Assembly (NCBI RefSeq): GCF_050942425.1
Contig: NZ_CP192063.1
Span: forward strand, 3,658,001 to 3,722,000
Origin: Actinoallomurus sp050942425
GTDB lineage: Bacteria; Actinomycetota; Actinomycetes; Streptosporangiales; Streptosporangiaceae
DNA: 64,000 nucleotides
Direction of reading: 5' to 3'
Positions within the stretch are counted from its first letter, which is position 1, and every line of letters starts with the position of its first letter. This document shows, one piece after another, positions 17,181 through 26,341 of the stretch. The position numbers and the translations under genes were made by a program. Below the pieces are notes generated by a model, which was not told the origin of the DNA, did no database searches, and worked only from the letters and a program-made list of their open reading frames with translations.

Positions 17181-17428
17181 GTATCGAGGAAGTACGCCGC
17201 CTGCCCGCGACGGTCGACGTCCCGACCGCCGGGCGCGCGTTCGGCTTCGGGCGGGCCAAGGCGTACCGCCTCGCCCGCGAGGGCAACTTCCCCTGCAAGG
17301 TCACAAAGATCGGTCGCAGCTACCGCGTCTCGACCGCCGACCTTCGGCGCGCTTTGAACATCGACAGCGACGACCCCCACCGCGTCAGCGCTCCGCAAGA
17401 TTCTTTGAGGCCGGATCGTGCCCCCTAG
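17168..17428 (+). CDS. Excisionase/AlpA-like helix-turn-helix DNA-binding protein
   Basis: An 86-residue protein; GGAAGGAAG precedes the ATG. Residues about 15-65 form an HTH_17/excisionase-type domain: a VDVPTAGRAFGFGRAKAYRL helix-turn-helix, then the wing (PCKVTKIGRSYRVSTADLRRAL). Proteins of this kind next to tRNA genes in actinomycete integrative elements act as recombination directionality factors, paired with a tyrosine integrase. Here the gene is the last one before the tRNA-Pro gene and no integrase follows in the remaining 90 bases. It could also be a small transcription factor of the element. Confidence 0.7.
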   Translation: MEPMSIEEVRRLPATVDVPTAGRAFGFGRAKAYRLAREGNFPCKVTKIGRSYRVSTADLRRALNIDSDDPHRVSAPQDSLRPDRAP

Positions 17429-17469
17429 GGACGTTCAATCCCACGGACGAACCACGGACAAATAATCAA

Positions 17470-17500
17470 GGGCCGGTCTCCGCTGAGCGGAAACCGGCCC
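17470..17500 (-). terminator. Intrinsic terminator of tRNA-Pro
   Basis: GGGCCGGT (17470-17477) pairs with ACCGGCCC (17493-17500), and an inner TCCGCT/AGCGGA stem extends the hairpin. Read on the minus strand it lies just after the 3' end of the tRNA and is followed by a T-rich TTGATTATTT, as expected for termination of the tRNA transcript. In plus orientation it could also stop read-through from the excisionase-like gene. Confidence 0.7.
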
Positions 17501-17518
17501 TCGACCTTGCTCTTTATG

Positions 17519-17592
<74 letters not shown>

Positions 17593-17782
17593 TGAACATC
17601 GCCAAGGCTAGCACAGGCGCAGCCTGGTCGGCGCACGTCGGCCGACCCGTAGCGATCATGCTGCGGCCTCCGGGATCTCGCCGAACTGCTCGCCGCCGCC
17701 GCGCCCCGGAAGCCGTCATCTCCCGGCCATATGGACCATTGCCGTCAATAGTGCACTTGTGATGTCTCGGGGGCATTGGAAT

Positions 17783-17811
17783 GACCCCGAACCCGATGCG
17801 GGTTCGGGGTC
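17783..17811. terminator. Hairpin downstream of the phospholipase-D-like gene
   Basis: GACCCCGAACCC (17783-17794) and GGGTTCGGGGTC (17800-17811) form a perfect 12-bp stem with a 5-base loop, 43 bases after the stop of the minus-strand phospholipase-D-like gene. There is no clear T tract, which is common for actinomycete terminators. Confidence 0.65.
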
Positions 17812-17853
17812 TGCCGCGTTTCCGGCCGGGCCGGAGGTCGGCCCGGTCGCCGG

Positions 17854-19326
17854 CTAAGTGACCTTGTGCGGGGAGCTGTACCGCCAGACCGGGGTCCAGT
17901 AGTTGGCCAGGAGGTCGGCCACGGCGGGGCCCTCGACGAGGTAGCCGAACTCGGCGAGGTCGTGCGGGTACAGGTTGTCGCTGCCGATGTAGAAGCAGGC
18001 GTCGTCGACGATGTAGACCTTGGCGTGGTTGCCGGGAGCCGGGTTGTACGTTCCCGACGGCTTCAGGGCGCCCTTCTCGAAGCGGCCGATGACGGCCGTG
18101 TCCGGTGGGTCGGGCCAGAGGTAGTCCTCACCCTCCTTGGCGAACTGCACCTGGGTGAAGCAGAACGGGGCCACCTGGAGGCGGGCGAGGATGCGCTGGA
18201 GGGCGGCCTCGTCGCGGAGCTTGGCAGGGAACTTGCTCTCGATGATGCTCTTGACGAGGGCGTAGGTGCCGGAGGCGCCGAAGCCCCAGGAGTACTGGGC
18301 GCCGTGGGTCGCGCCGCCGATCGGGGAGACGACGATGTCGACCTTGAGGAGCTGGTTCTGGATGAGCGCCTCGGCGATCCAGTGACAGACCTTGTGGTCT
18401 TTCTCGGCGGTGAAGCTGGTGAACACGAGGTCCTGCTGGCAGATCTTTAAAGTGCGCTGGGCGCCTTTGATGATCGCCTCTTTGGCGACGTCGCTGGCGT
18501 TGCAGCCGAGTAGGCCGCCTCGTCCGAGCGACAGCATCTTGCCCGTCGTCCAGCGCCGGCCCTCGCCCGGGACCGGCTGGTAGTGCTGGTCGCTGATGTC
18601 GATGACGCACATCTGGTTGCGCTGCAGTCCGGGGGCGATCGTGTCCGTGCCCCACTTGGCGTTGATCTTTCGGACGGTGAGGTTGTCGCCGCCGACGTTC
18701 CAGCACCAGTTCGCGAACTCCTGGGCGTGCATGGCCGCGGTGCCGATGACCTGGAGGGATATGTCGTGGACCGGCGGATAGGTCCCGTAGGACTCCGCCC
18801 ACAGGTTGTGCCCGCCGACGAGTGCGACCGCGCCGTCCACCGCCACGATCTTGGCGTGGTTCCAGAAGAACGCCGTCAGCTTGTACAGCTCGCCGACGAG
18901 GATGGTCATCCGCGTGGTGTCGAGTTTGTTCTGCCGGCAGAAGTCCTTGAGGTCGCGGACGAATGCCTCGACCGTGCCCTCCACCGGGACGTACCCGTAC
19001 AGGAACCGGACGGTCACCTGACGCCCGTTGAGTGCCAGGAGACCTCGCTGGATCGCGGTCAGGAACGACCCGCTGGGCGGGTTCAGCGACACGATGTCGA
19101 TGACCTGCCGCCCCCCGATCAGCATCGACTCGACCGTGTCGGCCATGTCGCGAAGTGCCTCGATCGCGCAGGCCGTCGCGCTGCTCTGGTTCATCGGCTT
19201 CCCCCACATGCAGGGCGTGTCGATGATTCTGATCCGATTCTCCGTGCTGACCGCGTGGACCCGTAGATCCAGATCGCCGAGCTTCTGCTCGATCCGGTCG
19301 ATCCAGCTGGGTGGGTAAGGTTCCAT
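17854..19326 (-). CDS. Phospholipase D-like (HKD) family protein
   Basis: A 490-residue protein; the ATG at 19326 is preferred because GAAGGGGG lies about eight bases upstream (the frame is open to 19362). Two HKD-like motifs are visible: NHAKIVAVDGAVALVGGHN (near residue 195) and NHAKVYIVDDACFYIGSDN (near 460), each with H-x-K-x4-D and a following G-x-x-N, the catalytic pairs of phospholipase D, cardiolipin synthase and related phosphodiesterases. No signal peptide or membrane segment is evident, so the enzyme may be cytosolic. The substrate may be a phospholipid or nucleic acid. It is the first core-like gene past the tRNA and is monocistronic with its own terminator hairpin. Confidence 0.8.
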   Translation of the reverse strand: MEPYPPSWIDRIEQKLGDLDLRVHAVSTENRIRIIDTPCMWGKPMNQSSATACAIEALRDMADTVESMLIGGRQVIDIVSLNPPSGSFLTAIQRGLLALNGRQVTVRFLYGYVPVEGTVEAFVRDLKDFCRQNKLDTTRMTILVGELYKLTAFFWNHAKIVAVDGAVALVGGHNLWAESYGTYPPVHDISLQVIGTAAMHAQEFANWCWNVGGDNLTVRKINAKWGTDTIAPGLQRNQMCVIDISDQHYQPVPGEGRRWTTGKMLSLGRGGLLGCNASDVAKEAIIKGAQRTLKICQQDLVFTSFTAEKDHKVCHWIAEALIQNQLLKVDIVVSPIGGATHGAQYSWGFGASGTYALVKSIIESKFPAKLRDEAALQRILARLQVAPFCFTQVQFAKEGEDYLWPDPPDTAVIGRFEKGALKPSGTYNPAPGNHAKVYIVDDACFYIGSDNLYPHDLAEFGYLVEGPAVADLLANYWTPVWRYSSPHKVT

Positions 19327-19476
19327 GCGCCTGCCCCCTTCGCGTGCGCTGCGAAACCGCAACGTAACTCTCCGGAGAATCGCGAACCACAGCCCTCGTC
19401 GCCACGGAACTCTGGCACGAGGTCACATGTGTCTATAGGTGGCAGAACGCGCTTTTGCCGCCGTACGGGTCTGAAT

Positions 19477-20559
19477 TCAGCGGGCGCTGTCGGAGGGCGG
19501 TGCGGTGCTCTGGCGGACGACCAGCCGGGTGGGGACGAGCGTGGTGCCCGGAGCCGAATGCCGGCCACCGCGGATCTGGTCGAGAACGCCCTGGACGCAG
19601 CGGCGGCCGACCTCGGCGAAGTCCTGATGCACCGTGGTCAGCGGCGGGGCGAACCAGTCGGCGGTGCCCGGAACGTCGTCGAAGCCCACCACGCTGACGT
19701 CGGCGGGTACGCGCCGTCCCTTCTCGCCGAAGGCGCGCAGCAGGCCGAGGGCCATCTGGTCGTTGGCCGCGAACACCGCGGTGCAGGCCGGCTCCTCCGC
19801 GAGTTCCAGCCCGGCGCGGTATCCCGACTCCGTGGACCAGTCGCCGTGCCGTACCGGGGGCACCTCCCTCCCGGCGGCCTCCAGGGCCTTCCGCCAGGCC
19901 GCGGCGCGGCGCTCGGCGGCGAACGACTCCGCCGGGCCGGCGACGTGCCATACCGTACGGTGCCCGAGACTCAGCAGGTGCTCGACCGCCTGGCGGGCAC
20001 CGTCGGCCTGGTCGGTGTCCACCACGCTGTACCTGTCGTCGGCGTCGGAGTCGACCATGACGACGTGGACGCCCGGGGGGAGGGTGAACGACACGCTGTC
20101 GAGCAGGTGCGCCTCCATGATGACGATCACCGCGTCGACGGCGAGCTCGCCCAGGCGGGTGAAGGCTCCCATGACGTGATCCTGGGTCCGGGCCGCGACC
20201 GGGATCAGCGTGATCGCGTATCCCTCCGCGGCCGCGTGCGCGGCGATGGCCTCCAGGGTCCGCGAGTTGCCGGTCGAGCTGAGGTCGAAGAGGATCACGC
20301 CGATCGTGCGGAACTCGCCGTACCGCAGCGCCCGCGCCGCGCTGTTGGGCCGGTAGCCCAGCTCGCGCATGGCCGCCAGGACCTGGTCCCGCGTCGACCC
20401 GACGACGCTCGGGTGGCCGTTGGAGACCCGGGAGACCGTCTGGGAGGAGACGCCCGCGAGGCGCGCCACGTCGGCCATGGACACGCGCTGCTTGCGTCGC
20501 CCGCCGACGGGCGCCACCGGAGGGGTCTCCTGCCGGTCGCCGGAAGCCGATGAAACCAT
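19477..20559 (-). CDS. LacI-family repressor of the adjacent galactoside ABC transporter
   Basis: A 360-residue protein. After a ~25-residue tail rich in Gly and Pro, residues about 27-75 carry the LacI helix-turn-helix (MADVARLAGVSSQTVSRVSN, hinge helix GYRPNSAARAL). The rest is a periplasmic-binding-like sugar-sensing domain (IGVILFDL ... AVFAANDQMALGLLRAFG ... DVSVVGFDDVP). It is divergent from the MalF-type permease, and the intergenic region holds GTTTACGTAAAC palindromes, which also occur at the beta-galactosidase promoter. It most likely represses the importer and GH42 gene until a galactoside or its product binds. Confidence 0.9.
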   Translation of the reverse strand: MVSSASGDRQETPPVAPVGGRRKQRVSMADVARLAGVSSQTVSRVSNGHPSVVGSTRDQVLAAMRELGYRPNSAARALRYGEFRTIGVILFDLSSTGNSRTLEAIAAHAAAEGYAITLIPVAARTQDHVMGAFTRLGELAVDAVIVIMEAHLLDSVSFTLPPGVHVVMVDSDADDRYSVVDTDQADGARQAVEHLLSLGHRTVWHVAGPAESFAAERRAAAWRKALEAAGREVPPVRHGDWSTESGYRAGLELAEEPACTAVFAANDQMALGLLRAFGEKGRRVPADVSVVGFDDVPGTADWFAPPLTTVHQDFAEVGRRCVQGVLDQIRGGRHSAPGTTLVPTRLVVRQSTAPPSDSAR

Positions 20560-20675
20560 CGTCGGCCGCTCCTTCTGGACCGCTTCGGCGCCGCCGAAGC
20601 CAAGGGTGCGGGAGTCGGGACGGCCCTCTCGGACCCTTGACGACCGCTGTGACGGCTGCCACGATACCGCGATAA

Positions 20676-20687
20676 GTTTACGTAAAC
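20676..20687. promoter_or_regulatory. LacI operator, copy 1 (GTTTACGTAAAC)
   Basis: A perfect 12-bp palindrome between the divergent repressor and importer genes. The same core occurs as a 16-bp palindrome at 26215-26230 before the beta-galactosidase and as an imperfect copy at 20752-20765, which points to one repressor serving all three. Confidence 0.75.
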
Positions 20688-20751
20688 ATCGTATCTTCGT
20701 CGTTACCTCTCCCCACTACGATCGCTGCTCATAGTCGCAGGTGATCGCGGA

Positions 20752-20765
20752 TGTTAACGCAAACA
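20752..20765. promoter_or_regulatory. LacI operator, copy 2 (imperfect)
   Basis: TGTTAACGCAAACA agrees with TGTTTACGTAAACA at 12 of 14 positions. It lies 39 bases before the start of the permease gene, where bound repressor would block transcription elongation or initiation. Confidence 0.6.
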
Positions 20766-20803
20766 TTCAACGGTTGGGCAGAGCCCGGCGCAGGAGGTTC
20801 ACC

Positions 20804-21715
20804 ATGGCGGAGGCGCGAGCGGTGGTGACGCCCCGGGTCCGGCGACCCGGCGGCCGTCGCTCCTGGCGCGGATGGCAGTTCGTCGGGCCGTTCATGGCCA
20901 TGTTCACTCTGGTCTTCCTGGCTCCGATCGCTTACTCGATCTATCTGAGCCTCTTTCAGACGAAGCTGATCGGGGGGACGACGTTCGTCGGGATCGACAA
21001 CTACCGGACCGCGCTGTCGGACCCGCAGTTCTGGTCCTCGTTCGGCCGGGTGGCGGTCTTCCTGGCCGTGCAGGTGCCGATCATGTTGTTCATCGCCCTG
21101 CTCCTCGCGCTGGCCGTCGACAGCGGACGCCTGTACGGCAAGGCGTTCTTCCGGGTCTCGGTGTTCCTGCCGTACGCCGTGCCCGCCGTGGTCGCCACGC
21201 TGATGTGGAGCTTCATGTACGGCTCCGAGTTCGGGTTGATCAACGACCTGAACGACGCCTTCGGCCTCTCCCTGCCGAACCCACTGTCCGCGCACCTGCT
21301 CCTGGCGTCGATCGGCAACATCGTCACCTGGGAGTTCGTGGGCTACAACATGCTGATCTTCTACTCGGCGCTCAAGGTCGTACCGGCCTCGCTCTATGAG
21401 GCGGCCGAGATCGACGGGGCGGGTCAGCTGCGGATCGTGTGGGCCATCAAGATCCCCGCACTGCGGGGCGCGCTGCTCATCGCCACGATCTTCTCGATCA
21501 TCGGCAGCTTCCAGCTGTTCAACGAGCCGGCGATCCTCAAACACCTGGCGCCGAACGTGATCACGAGTTCCTACACCCCCAACTACTACGCCTACACGCT
21601 GTCGTTCGCGGGACAGCAGCAGAACTACTCGGCGACCGTGGCCATCGTGATGGGCGTGATCACCGTGATCATCGCCTATCTGGTGCAGGTGCGCGGCATG
21701 CGGAAGGCGGTCTGA
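20804..21715 (+). CDS. Carbohydrate ABC transporter permease, MalF/UgpA type
   Basis: A 303-residue protein. The ATG at 20804 follows a strong AGGAGG; the open frame to 20741 would run through an operator and is rejected. After a basic N-terminus there are six membrane segments (first VGPFMAMFTLVFLAPIAYSI). The permease EAA loop YEAAEIDGAGQLRIVWAIKIPAL, near residue 195, docks the shared ATPase. It imports oligosaccharide with the following MalG-type permease and binding protein. No ATPase gene is in the operon, so a common MsiK-like ATPase encoded elsewhere is expected, as is usual in actinomycetes. Confidence 0.9.
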   Translation: MAEARAVVTPRVRRPGGRRSWRGWQFVGPFMAMFTLVFLAPIAYSIYLSLFQTKLIGGTTFVGIDNYRTALSDPQFWSSFGRVAVFLAVQVPIMLFIALLLALAVDSGRLYGKAFFRVSVFLPYAVPAVVATLMWSFMYGSEFGLINDLNDAFGLSLPNPLSAHLLLASIGNIVTWEFVGYNMLIFYSALKVVPASLYEAAEIDGAGQLRIVWAIKIPALRGALLIATIFSIIGSFQLFNEPAILKHLAPNVITSSYTPNYYAYTLSFAGQQQNYSATVAIVMGVITVIIAYLVQVRGMRKAV

Positions 21716-21718
21716 CCG

Positions 21719-22657
21719 ATGGCCACCACCGGAACCACGACTCCACCGGCCCCGCGGACCCCCGGCCGGAACGGCGGTCGACGGCCGCTGATCGTCCGGC
21801 GCAGGACCTCGCTCCGCGACCGGCGCAGCCCTCTGCTGACCGCGCTGACCTCGATCGCGGCGATCTACAGCCTGGTCCCGCTCATCTGGCTGGTGATCAA
21901 CGCCACCAAGAGCCAGGAGGGCCTGTTCCATTCGTTCGGCCTGTGGTTCTCCGGCGACTTCGCGCTGTGGAGCAACATCCGGGAGACCTTCACGTACGAC
22001 GGAGGGATCTTCACCCGGTGGGTGCTCAACACCCTGCTGTACGTGGTGGTCGGCGCCGGAGGCTCGACCCTCCTGGCCACGCTGGGCGGCTACGGCCTGG
22101 CCAAGTTCACCTTCCCCGGCAAGCGGCTGGTGTTCGTCCTCGTGCTCGGCGCGGTCGCGGTGCCCAGCACCGCGCTGGCGGTGCCGACCTTCCTGATGTT
22201 CGCCAAGCTGGGCCTGACCGACACGCCGTGGTCGATCATCATCCCGTCGCTGGTCTCGCCGTTCGGCCTGTACCTGATGTGGACGTTCGCCACCGAGGCG
22301 ATCCCGCGTGAGCTGCTGGAGTCGGCACGGGTGGACGGCGCCGGTGAGTTCCGCACGTTCTTCTCCGTCGGCCTGCCGCTGCTGCGCCCGGGGATCGTCA
22401 CCGTCCTGCTGTTCACCGTGGTCGCGACCTGGAACAACTACTTCCTGCCGCTGGTCATGCTCAAGAACCCCCACTGGTATCCGCTCACCCTCGGCCTGGA
22501 CCGGTGGAACGCGCAGGCCCACACCGCGGGCGCGCAAGCCGTCTTCAACCTCGTCATCACGGGGTCGCTGCTCATGATCCTGCCGCTGATCGCCGCATTC
22601 CTGCTGCTCCAGCGGTACTGGCAGTCCGGTCTCGCGGCGGGCAGCGTCAAGGGCTGA
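21719..22657 (+). CDS. Carbohydrate ABC transporter permease, MalG type
   Basis: A 312-residue protein starting three bases after the MalF-type stop. A ~40-residue basic N-terminus precedes six membrane segments (first LTALTSIAAIYSLVPLIWLV), and the EAA motif is ESARVDGAGEFRTFFSVGLPLL near residue 200. It pairs with the upstream permease to form the channel of the importer. The next gene encodes the binding protein. Confidence 0.9.
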   Translation: MATTGTTTPPAPRTPGRNGGRRPLIVRRRTSLRDRRSPLLTALTSIAAIYSLVPLIWLVINATKSQEGLFHSFGLWFSGDFALWSNIRETFTYDGGIFTRWVLNTLLYVVVGAGGSTLLATLGGYGLAKFTFPGKRLVFVLVLGAVAVPSTALAVPTFLMFAKLGLTDTPWSIIIPSLVSPFGLYLMWTFATEAIPRELLESARVDGAGEFRTFFSVGLPLLRPGIVTVLLFTVVATWNNYFLPLVMLKNPHWYPLTLGLDRWNAQAHTAGAQAVFNLVITGSLLMILPLIAAFLLLQRYWQSGLAAGSVKG

Positions 22658-22708
22658 CCGACCGCCATGCTCCCCCTCCTCGCCCTCATCGAAAGGTAGG
22701 ACCCCTCC

Positions 22709-24064
22709 ATGACATTCGGTCGCCGTCGTTTGCTCCTGTCCGGAATCGCGATGGCCGCCAGTCTGGCGCTCGGCGCGTCGGGCTGCGGCTCCTCCGGAAG
22801 TGATTCAAAGTCCGGTTCGTCCGGCAAGTCGGCCGCCGTCTCCGACGCCGACGTCCAGGCCGCGCTGACCGCCGGCGGTTCCATCACGGTGTGGGCGTGG
22901 GAGCCGACACTCAAGCAGGTCGTCACCGCGTTCCAGACCAAGTACCCCAAGGTAAAGGTCAACCTGGTCAACGCCGGCACCAGCAAGGACCAGTACACCG
23001 CGCTGCAGAACGCCATCAGCGCCGGGAAGGGTATTCCGGACGTCGCGCAGATCGAGTACTTCGCGGTGCCGCAGTTCGCGCTCGGCAAGTCGCTGGCGGA
23101 CCTGACCGGCTTCGGCGCCGACAAGCTGAGCGGGACCTTCTCGCCCGGACCGTGGGGCTCCGTGCACCAGGGCAAGGGCATCTACGGCCTGCCGATGGAC
23201 TCCGGGCCGATGGCGCTGTTCTACAACAAGGAGGTCTTCGACAAGTACAAGATCAACGTGCCGACGACGTGGGACGAGTACGCGCAGGCGGCCGAGAAAC
23301 TGCACGCCGCCGACCCCAAGGCGTACATCACCAACGACGTCGGTGACGCCGGGTTCACCACCAGCATGATCTGGCAGGCGGGCGGCAAGCCGTACAAGGT
23401 CGACGGCACCAACGTCAGCGTCAACTTCTCCGACGCCGGCTCCCAGAAGTTCGCCACGACCTGGCAGCAGCTCGTCACCAAGAAGCTGGTCGCGCCGGTC
23501 GAGGGGTGGAGCGACGCCTGGTTCAAGGGCCTCGGTGACGGGACCATCGCCAGCCTGACCACCGGGGCCTGGATGCCGGCGAACTTCGAGACCGGCGTGA
23601 AGGCCGGGAAGGGCAAGTGGCGGGTCGCCCCCATGCCGCAGTGGCAGGCCGGCGGAACGGCCACCGCCGAGAACGGCGGCAGCTCGCTGGCCGTCACCAC
23701 CGCCAGCAAGCAGCAGAAACTGGCCTACGGCTTCCTGAAGTTCGCGAACGTCGACGACGGGGTGAAGCTGCGGGTGGACGCCGGAGCCTTCCCCGCCACC
23801 ACCGCCACGCTTCAGTCCCCGGAGTTCCTGAACGCGACCCCGCCCTACTTCGGCGGCCAGAAGATCAACGAGATTCTGGCGCAGTCCGCGAAGAACGTCG
23901 TCCCCGGCTGGTCCTACCTGCCGTTCCAGACCTACGCCAACAGCGTCTTCAACGACACCGTCGGCAAGGCCTACATCAGCGGCACCACCCTCCAGCAGGG
24001 CCTCCAGGCGTGGCAGGCCGCGTCGATCAAGTACGGGCAGCAGCAGGGCTTCACCATGAAATGA
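22709..24064 (+). CDS. Sugar-binding lipoprotein of the galactoside ABC importer
   Basis: A 451-residue family 1 extracellular solute-binding protein. The N-terminus (RRRLLLSGIAMAASLALGASGCGSSG) has a positive start, hydrophobic core and a lipobox ending at Cys28, so it is a membrane-anchored lipoprotein. A Gly/Ser-rich linker follows, then the typical ITVWAWEPTLKQVVTAFQ and VKVNLVNAG strands and a GLPMDSGPMALFYNKEVFDK motif. As the third gene of the operon, next to the GH42 gene, it most likely captures galacto-oligosaccharides; the ligand is inference. Confidence 0.9.
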   Translation: MTFGRRRLLLSGIAMAASLALGASGCGSSGSDSKSGSSGKSAAVSDADVQAALTAGGSITVWAWEPTLKQVVTAFQTKYPKVKVNLVNAGTSKDQYTALQNAISAGKGIPDVAQIEYFAVPQFALGKSLADLTGFGADKLSGTFSPGPWGSVHQGKGIYGLPMDSGPMALFYNKEVFDKYKINVPTTWDEYAQAAEKLHAADPKAYITNDVGDAGFTTSMIWQAGGKPYKVDGTNVSVNFSDAGSQKFATTWQQLVTKKLVAPVEGWSDAWFKGLGDGTIASLTTGAWMPANFETGVKAGKGKWRVAPMPQWQAGGTATAENGGSSLAVTTASKQQKLAYGFLKFANVDDGVKLRVDAGAFPATTATLQSPEFLNATPPYFGGQKINEILAQSAKNVVPGWSYLPFQTYANSVFNDTVGKAYISGTTLQQGLQAWQAASIKYGQQQGFTMK

Positions 24065-24082
24065 GGCACCGGCCGTGAGGCG

Positions 24083-24116
24083 CCCCGTACCCGCCGGCTC
24101 GTCGGCGGGTACGGGG
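24083..24116. terminator. Bidirectional terminator between importer operon and GH42 gene
   Basis: CCCCGTACCCGCCG (24083-24096) and CGGCGGGTACGGGG (24103-24116) form a perfect 14-bp stem with a 6-base loop, centred between two converging genes. Confidence 0.8.
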
Positions 24117-24123
24117 GCCGGTC

Positions 24124-26169
24124 TCATCGGGGACGGCGCAGGACGCGGACGCCGTGGGGGCCCAGCACCCCATCGCCTGCTCCGCCGTACAGGACCTGCC
24201 CGTCGATCCCGCCGAGTTCGACGGGCTCTCCGGTGTGGTTGATCAGGAACCAGAACTCGGCGTCGCCGGTGGCGCGCACCGCCAGTTCGACTCGTCCCCG
24301 GGCCTGCTCGGGCAGTTCGCCGTCCACCCCGCTGACGCGCAGGAGCTCGGCGAGCACCGGCTGTAGGCCCTGGGGGCCGAGCCTGGTCGAGACGTACGCC
24401 GCCGAGCCCGCGCCCGTACGCCGGAGCGTGACGGCGGGCCGCCCCGCCTGCTCGCCGGACTTGTACGTGGCCAGGACCTGGACGGCGGGGTCGGTGAGGT
24501 CGATGCGGTCGGTCCAGAGTGTGCCGGCGGACCCGTTGTCGAGCTCGACGCTCTGGTCGGCCGGCAGCGGCCCGAACTCCTCGATCCGGATTCCCAGCAG
24601 ATCGCGCAGCGCACCCGGATAGCCGCCCAGCCACACCCGGTCGTTCTCGTCCACGATGCCGGAGAAGTAGGTGGTCACCAGGTGCCCGCCGCCCGTGACG
24701 TACGCGCGCAGCCGCTCCGCCAGGGCCGTGGGCACCACGTGGAGGATCGGTGCCACCACGAGGTCGTAGCCGTCGAGTGCGTGCTCGACCGGGACGACGT
24801 CGGCGCGTACCCCTTCGGCCAGGAACGCGGAGTACCAGTCCAGCGCCTCCTGGTGGTAGCGCAGGAGCGATGACGGGTGGGAGTCCAGCTCGGCGGTCCA
24901 CCAGGACTGCCAGTCGAACAGGATCGCCGCGCGCGCCGGCTTGCGCGGGGCGCCCGCCACCGGGGCGAGGTCCCGCAGCGCGGCGCCCAGGTCGCGGACC
25001 GCGCGGAACACCGCGCTGTCCTCCCCGGCGTGCGGCAGCATCGCCGAGTGGTACTTCTCCGCGCCACCTGCGGACTGCCGCCACTGGAAGAAGCAGACCG
25101 CGTCCGCGCCGTGGGCGACGTGCGTCAGGGAGTCGCGCGCCATCGCGCCGTCCGGCTTGGGTTGGTTGACCGGCTGCCAGTTCACCGCGCTGGTGGAGTG
25201 CTCCATCAGGTACCAGGGGCGGTCCGGCGTCAGGTTGCCGGTGAGATTCGCCGAGAACGACAGCTCGTCCTGCCCCTGCGGACCGGGTATCACGTAGTGG
25301 TCGTTGGACACGAAGTCGATCTCGGCGGCCCAGTCGGCGTAGTTCATGCCGGTGATGCCGCTCATGACCATGAAGTTCGTCGTCACCGGGACGTCGGGCG
25401 TGAGCTCGCGCAGGAGGTCCCGTTCCACCCGCAGGTACTCCTTCAGCGCGTCGGAGGAGAACCGCTTGAAATCCAGCTGCTGGGCCGGGTTGGGGAAGGA
25501 CGAGGGAGCCGCCAGGCGGGGTGGGAGGAGCTCTTCCCAGTCGCCGTAGTGCTGCGACCAGAAGCTCGTCGACCAGGCGGCGTTCAGCGCGTCGACGGTC
25601 CTGTACCGCTGCCGCAGCCACGCGCGGAAGGCCCGCGCCGCGTCGTCGGAGTAGTCGTAGATGTTGTGGCAGCCCAGCTCGTTCGACACGTGCCAGGCGG
25701 CCAGGGCCGGGTGATCCTTGTACCGTTCGGCCATCGCGCGTACGAGCACGAGCGCGTGCTCGCGGAAGACCGGGGACGTCGGCCGCCAGTGCTGGCGCGC
25801 CCCCGGCCACCGGGTGCGTCCCTCCTGGTCGACCGGGAGGATCTCGGGGTGGGCCGTGGTCAGCCACGGCGGCGGTGAGGCCGTGGCGGTGGCCAGGTTC
25901 ACCGCGATGCCGTGCTCGTGCAGCAGGTCCATGACCTCGTCGAGCCAGGCGAAGTCCCACCGATCCTCGGCGGGCTGGAGGCGGGCCCACGAGAAGATCG
26001 CCAGCGCGACGACGGTCACGCCGGCGGCGTTCATCGCCCGCACGTCCTCCCGCCAGATCTCCCGGGGCCACTGCTCGGGGTTGTAGTCGGCGCCGAACGC
26101 GAGCCCGGGACGGGCGCCGTCGACGGGCCACCGCAGCCACCGGGGCGATGGGTTGTTGACCACCTGCAC
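24124..26169 (-). CDS. GH42 beta-galactosidase
   Basis: A 681-residue protein of standard family length. The N-terminal TIM barrel begins GADYNPEQWP, and the acid/base glutamate lies in WHVSNELGC (about residue 163). The nucleophile is in YLMEHSTSAVNW (about 323). A trimerisation (beta-galactosidase domain 2-like) region and a C-terminal beta domain (DAEFWFLINHTGEPVEL) follow. There is no signal peptide, so it acts in the cytoplasm on imported galactosides. Its promoter region carries the perfect 16-bp LacI-type palindrome, linking it to the importer operon that converges on it. Confidence 0.92.
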   Translation of the reverse strand: MQVVNNPSPRWLRWPVDGARPGLAFGADYNPEQWPREIWREDVRAMNAAGVTVVALAIFSWARLQPAEDRWDFAWLDEVMDLLHEHGIAVNLATATASPPPWLTTAHPEILPVDQEGRTRWPGARQHWRPTSPVFREHALVLVRAMAERYKDHPALAAWHVSNELGCHNIYDYSDDAARAFRAWLRQRYRTVDALNAAWSTSFWSQHYGDWEELLPPRLAAPSSFPNPAQQLDFKRFSSDALKEYLRVERDLLRELTPDVPVTTNFMVMSGITGMNYADWAAEIDFVSNDHYVIPGPQGQDELSFSANLTGNLTPDRPWYLMEHSTSAVNWQPVNQPKPDGAMARDSLTHVAHGADAVCFFQWRQSAGGAEKYHSAMLPHAGEDSAVFRAVRDLGAALRDLAPVAGAPRKPARAAILFDWQSWWTAELDSHPSSLLRYHQEALDWYSAFLAEGVRADVVPVEHALDGYDLVVAPILHVVPTALAERLRAYVTGGGHLVTTYFSGIVDENDRVWLGGYPGALRDLLGIRIEEFGPLPADQSVELDNGSAGTLWTDRIDLTDPAVQVLATYKSGEQAGRPAVTLRRTGAGSAAYVSTRLGPQGLQPVLAELLRVSGVDGELPEQARGRVELAVRATGDAEFWFLINHTGEPVELGGIDGQVLYGGAGDGVLGPHGVRVLRRPR

Positions 26170-26214
26170 TCCTCGAACCGGGAGCGGGTACCCGCTCGAC
26201 CGGCGACAGAACGA

Positions 26215-26230
26215 ATGTTTACGTAAACAT
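26215..26230. promoter_or_regulatory. LacI operator, copy 3 (ATGTTTACGTAAACAT)
   Basis: A perfect 16-bp palindrome 46 bases upstream of the GH42 start. It shares its 12-bp core exactly with the operator at 20676-20687. Confidence 0.8.
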
Positions 26231-26341
26231 CCGCATGTTCGCAGGTCGTCCGAACGCCGTCAAGATCTGGCGTTGTCGGCCGGCGGCGCCTCCCGAGGGA
26301 CCCTGCGGAAACGCGGAGGTCGGCGACGCCGTCCCCGGCCG

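Noticed and set aside
22805..26140. A very long minus-strand open frame of over 1,100 codons
   Set aside because: Arg/Gly/Pro-rich shadow of the binding-protein and GH42 genes in high-GC DNA; no domain signal.
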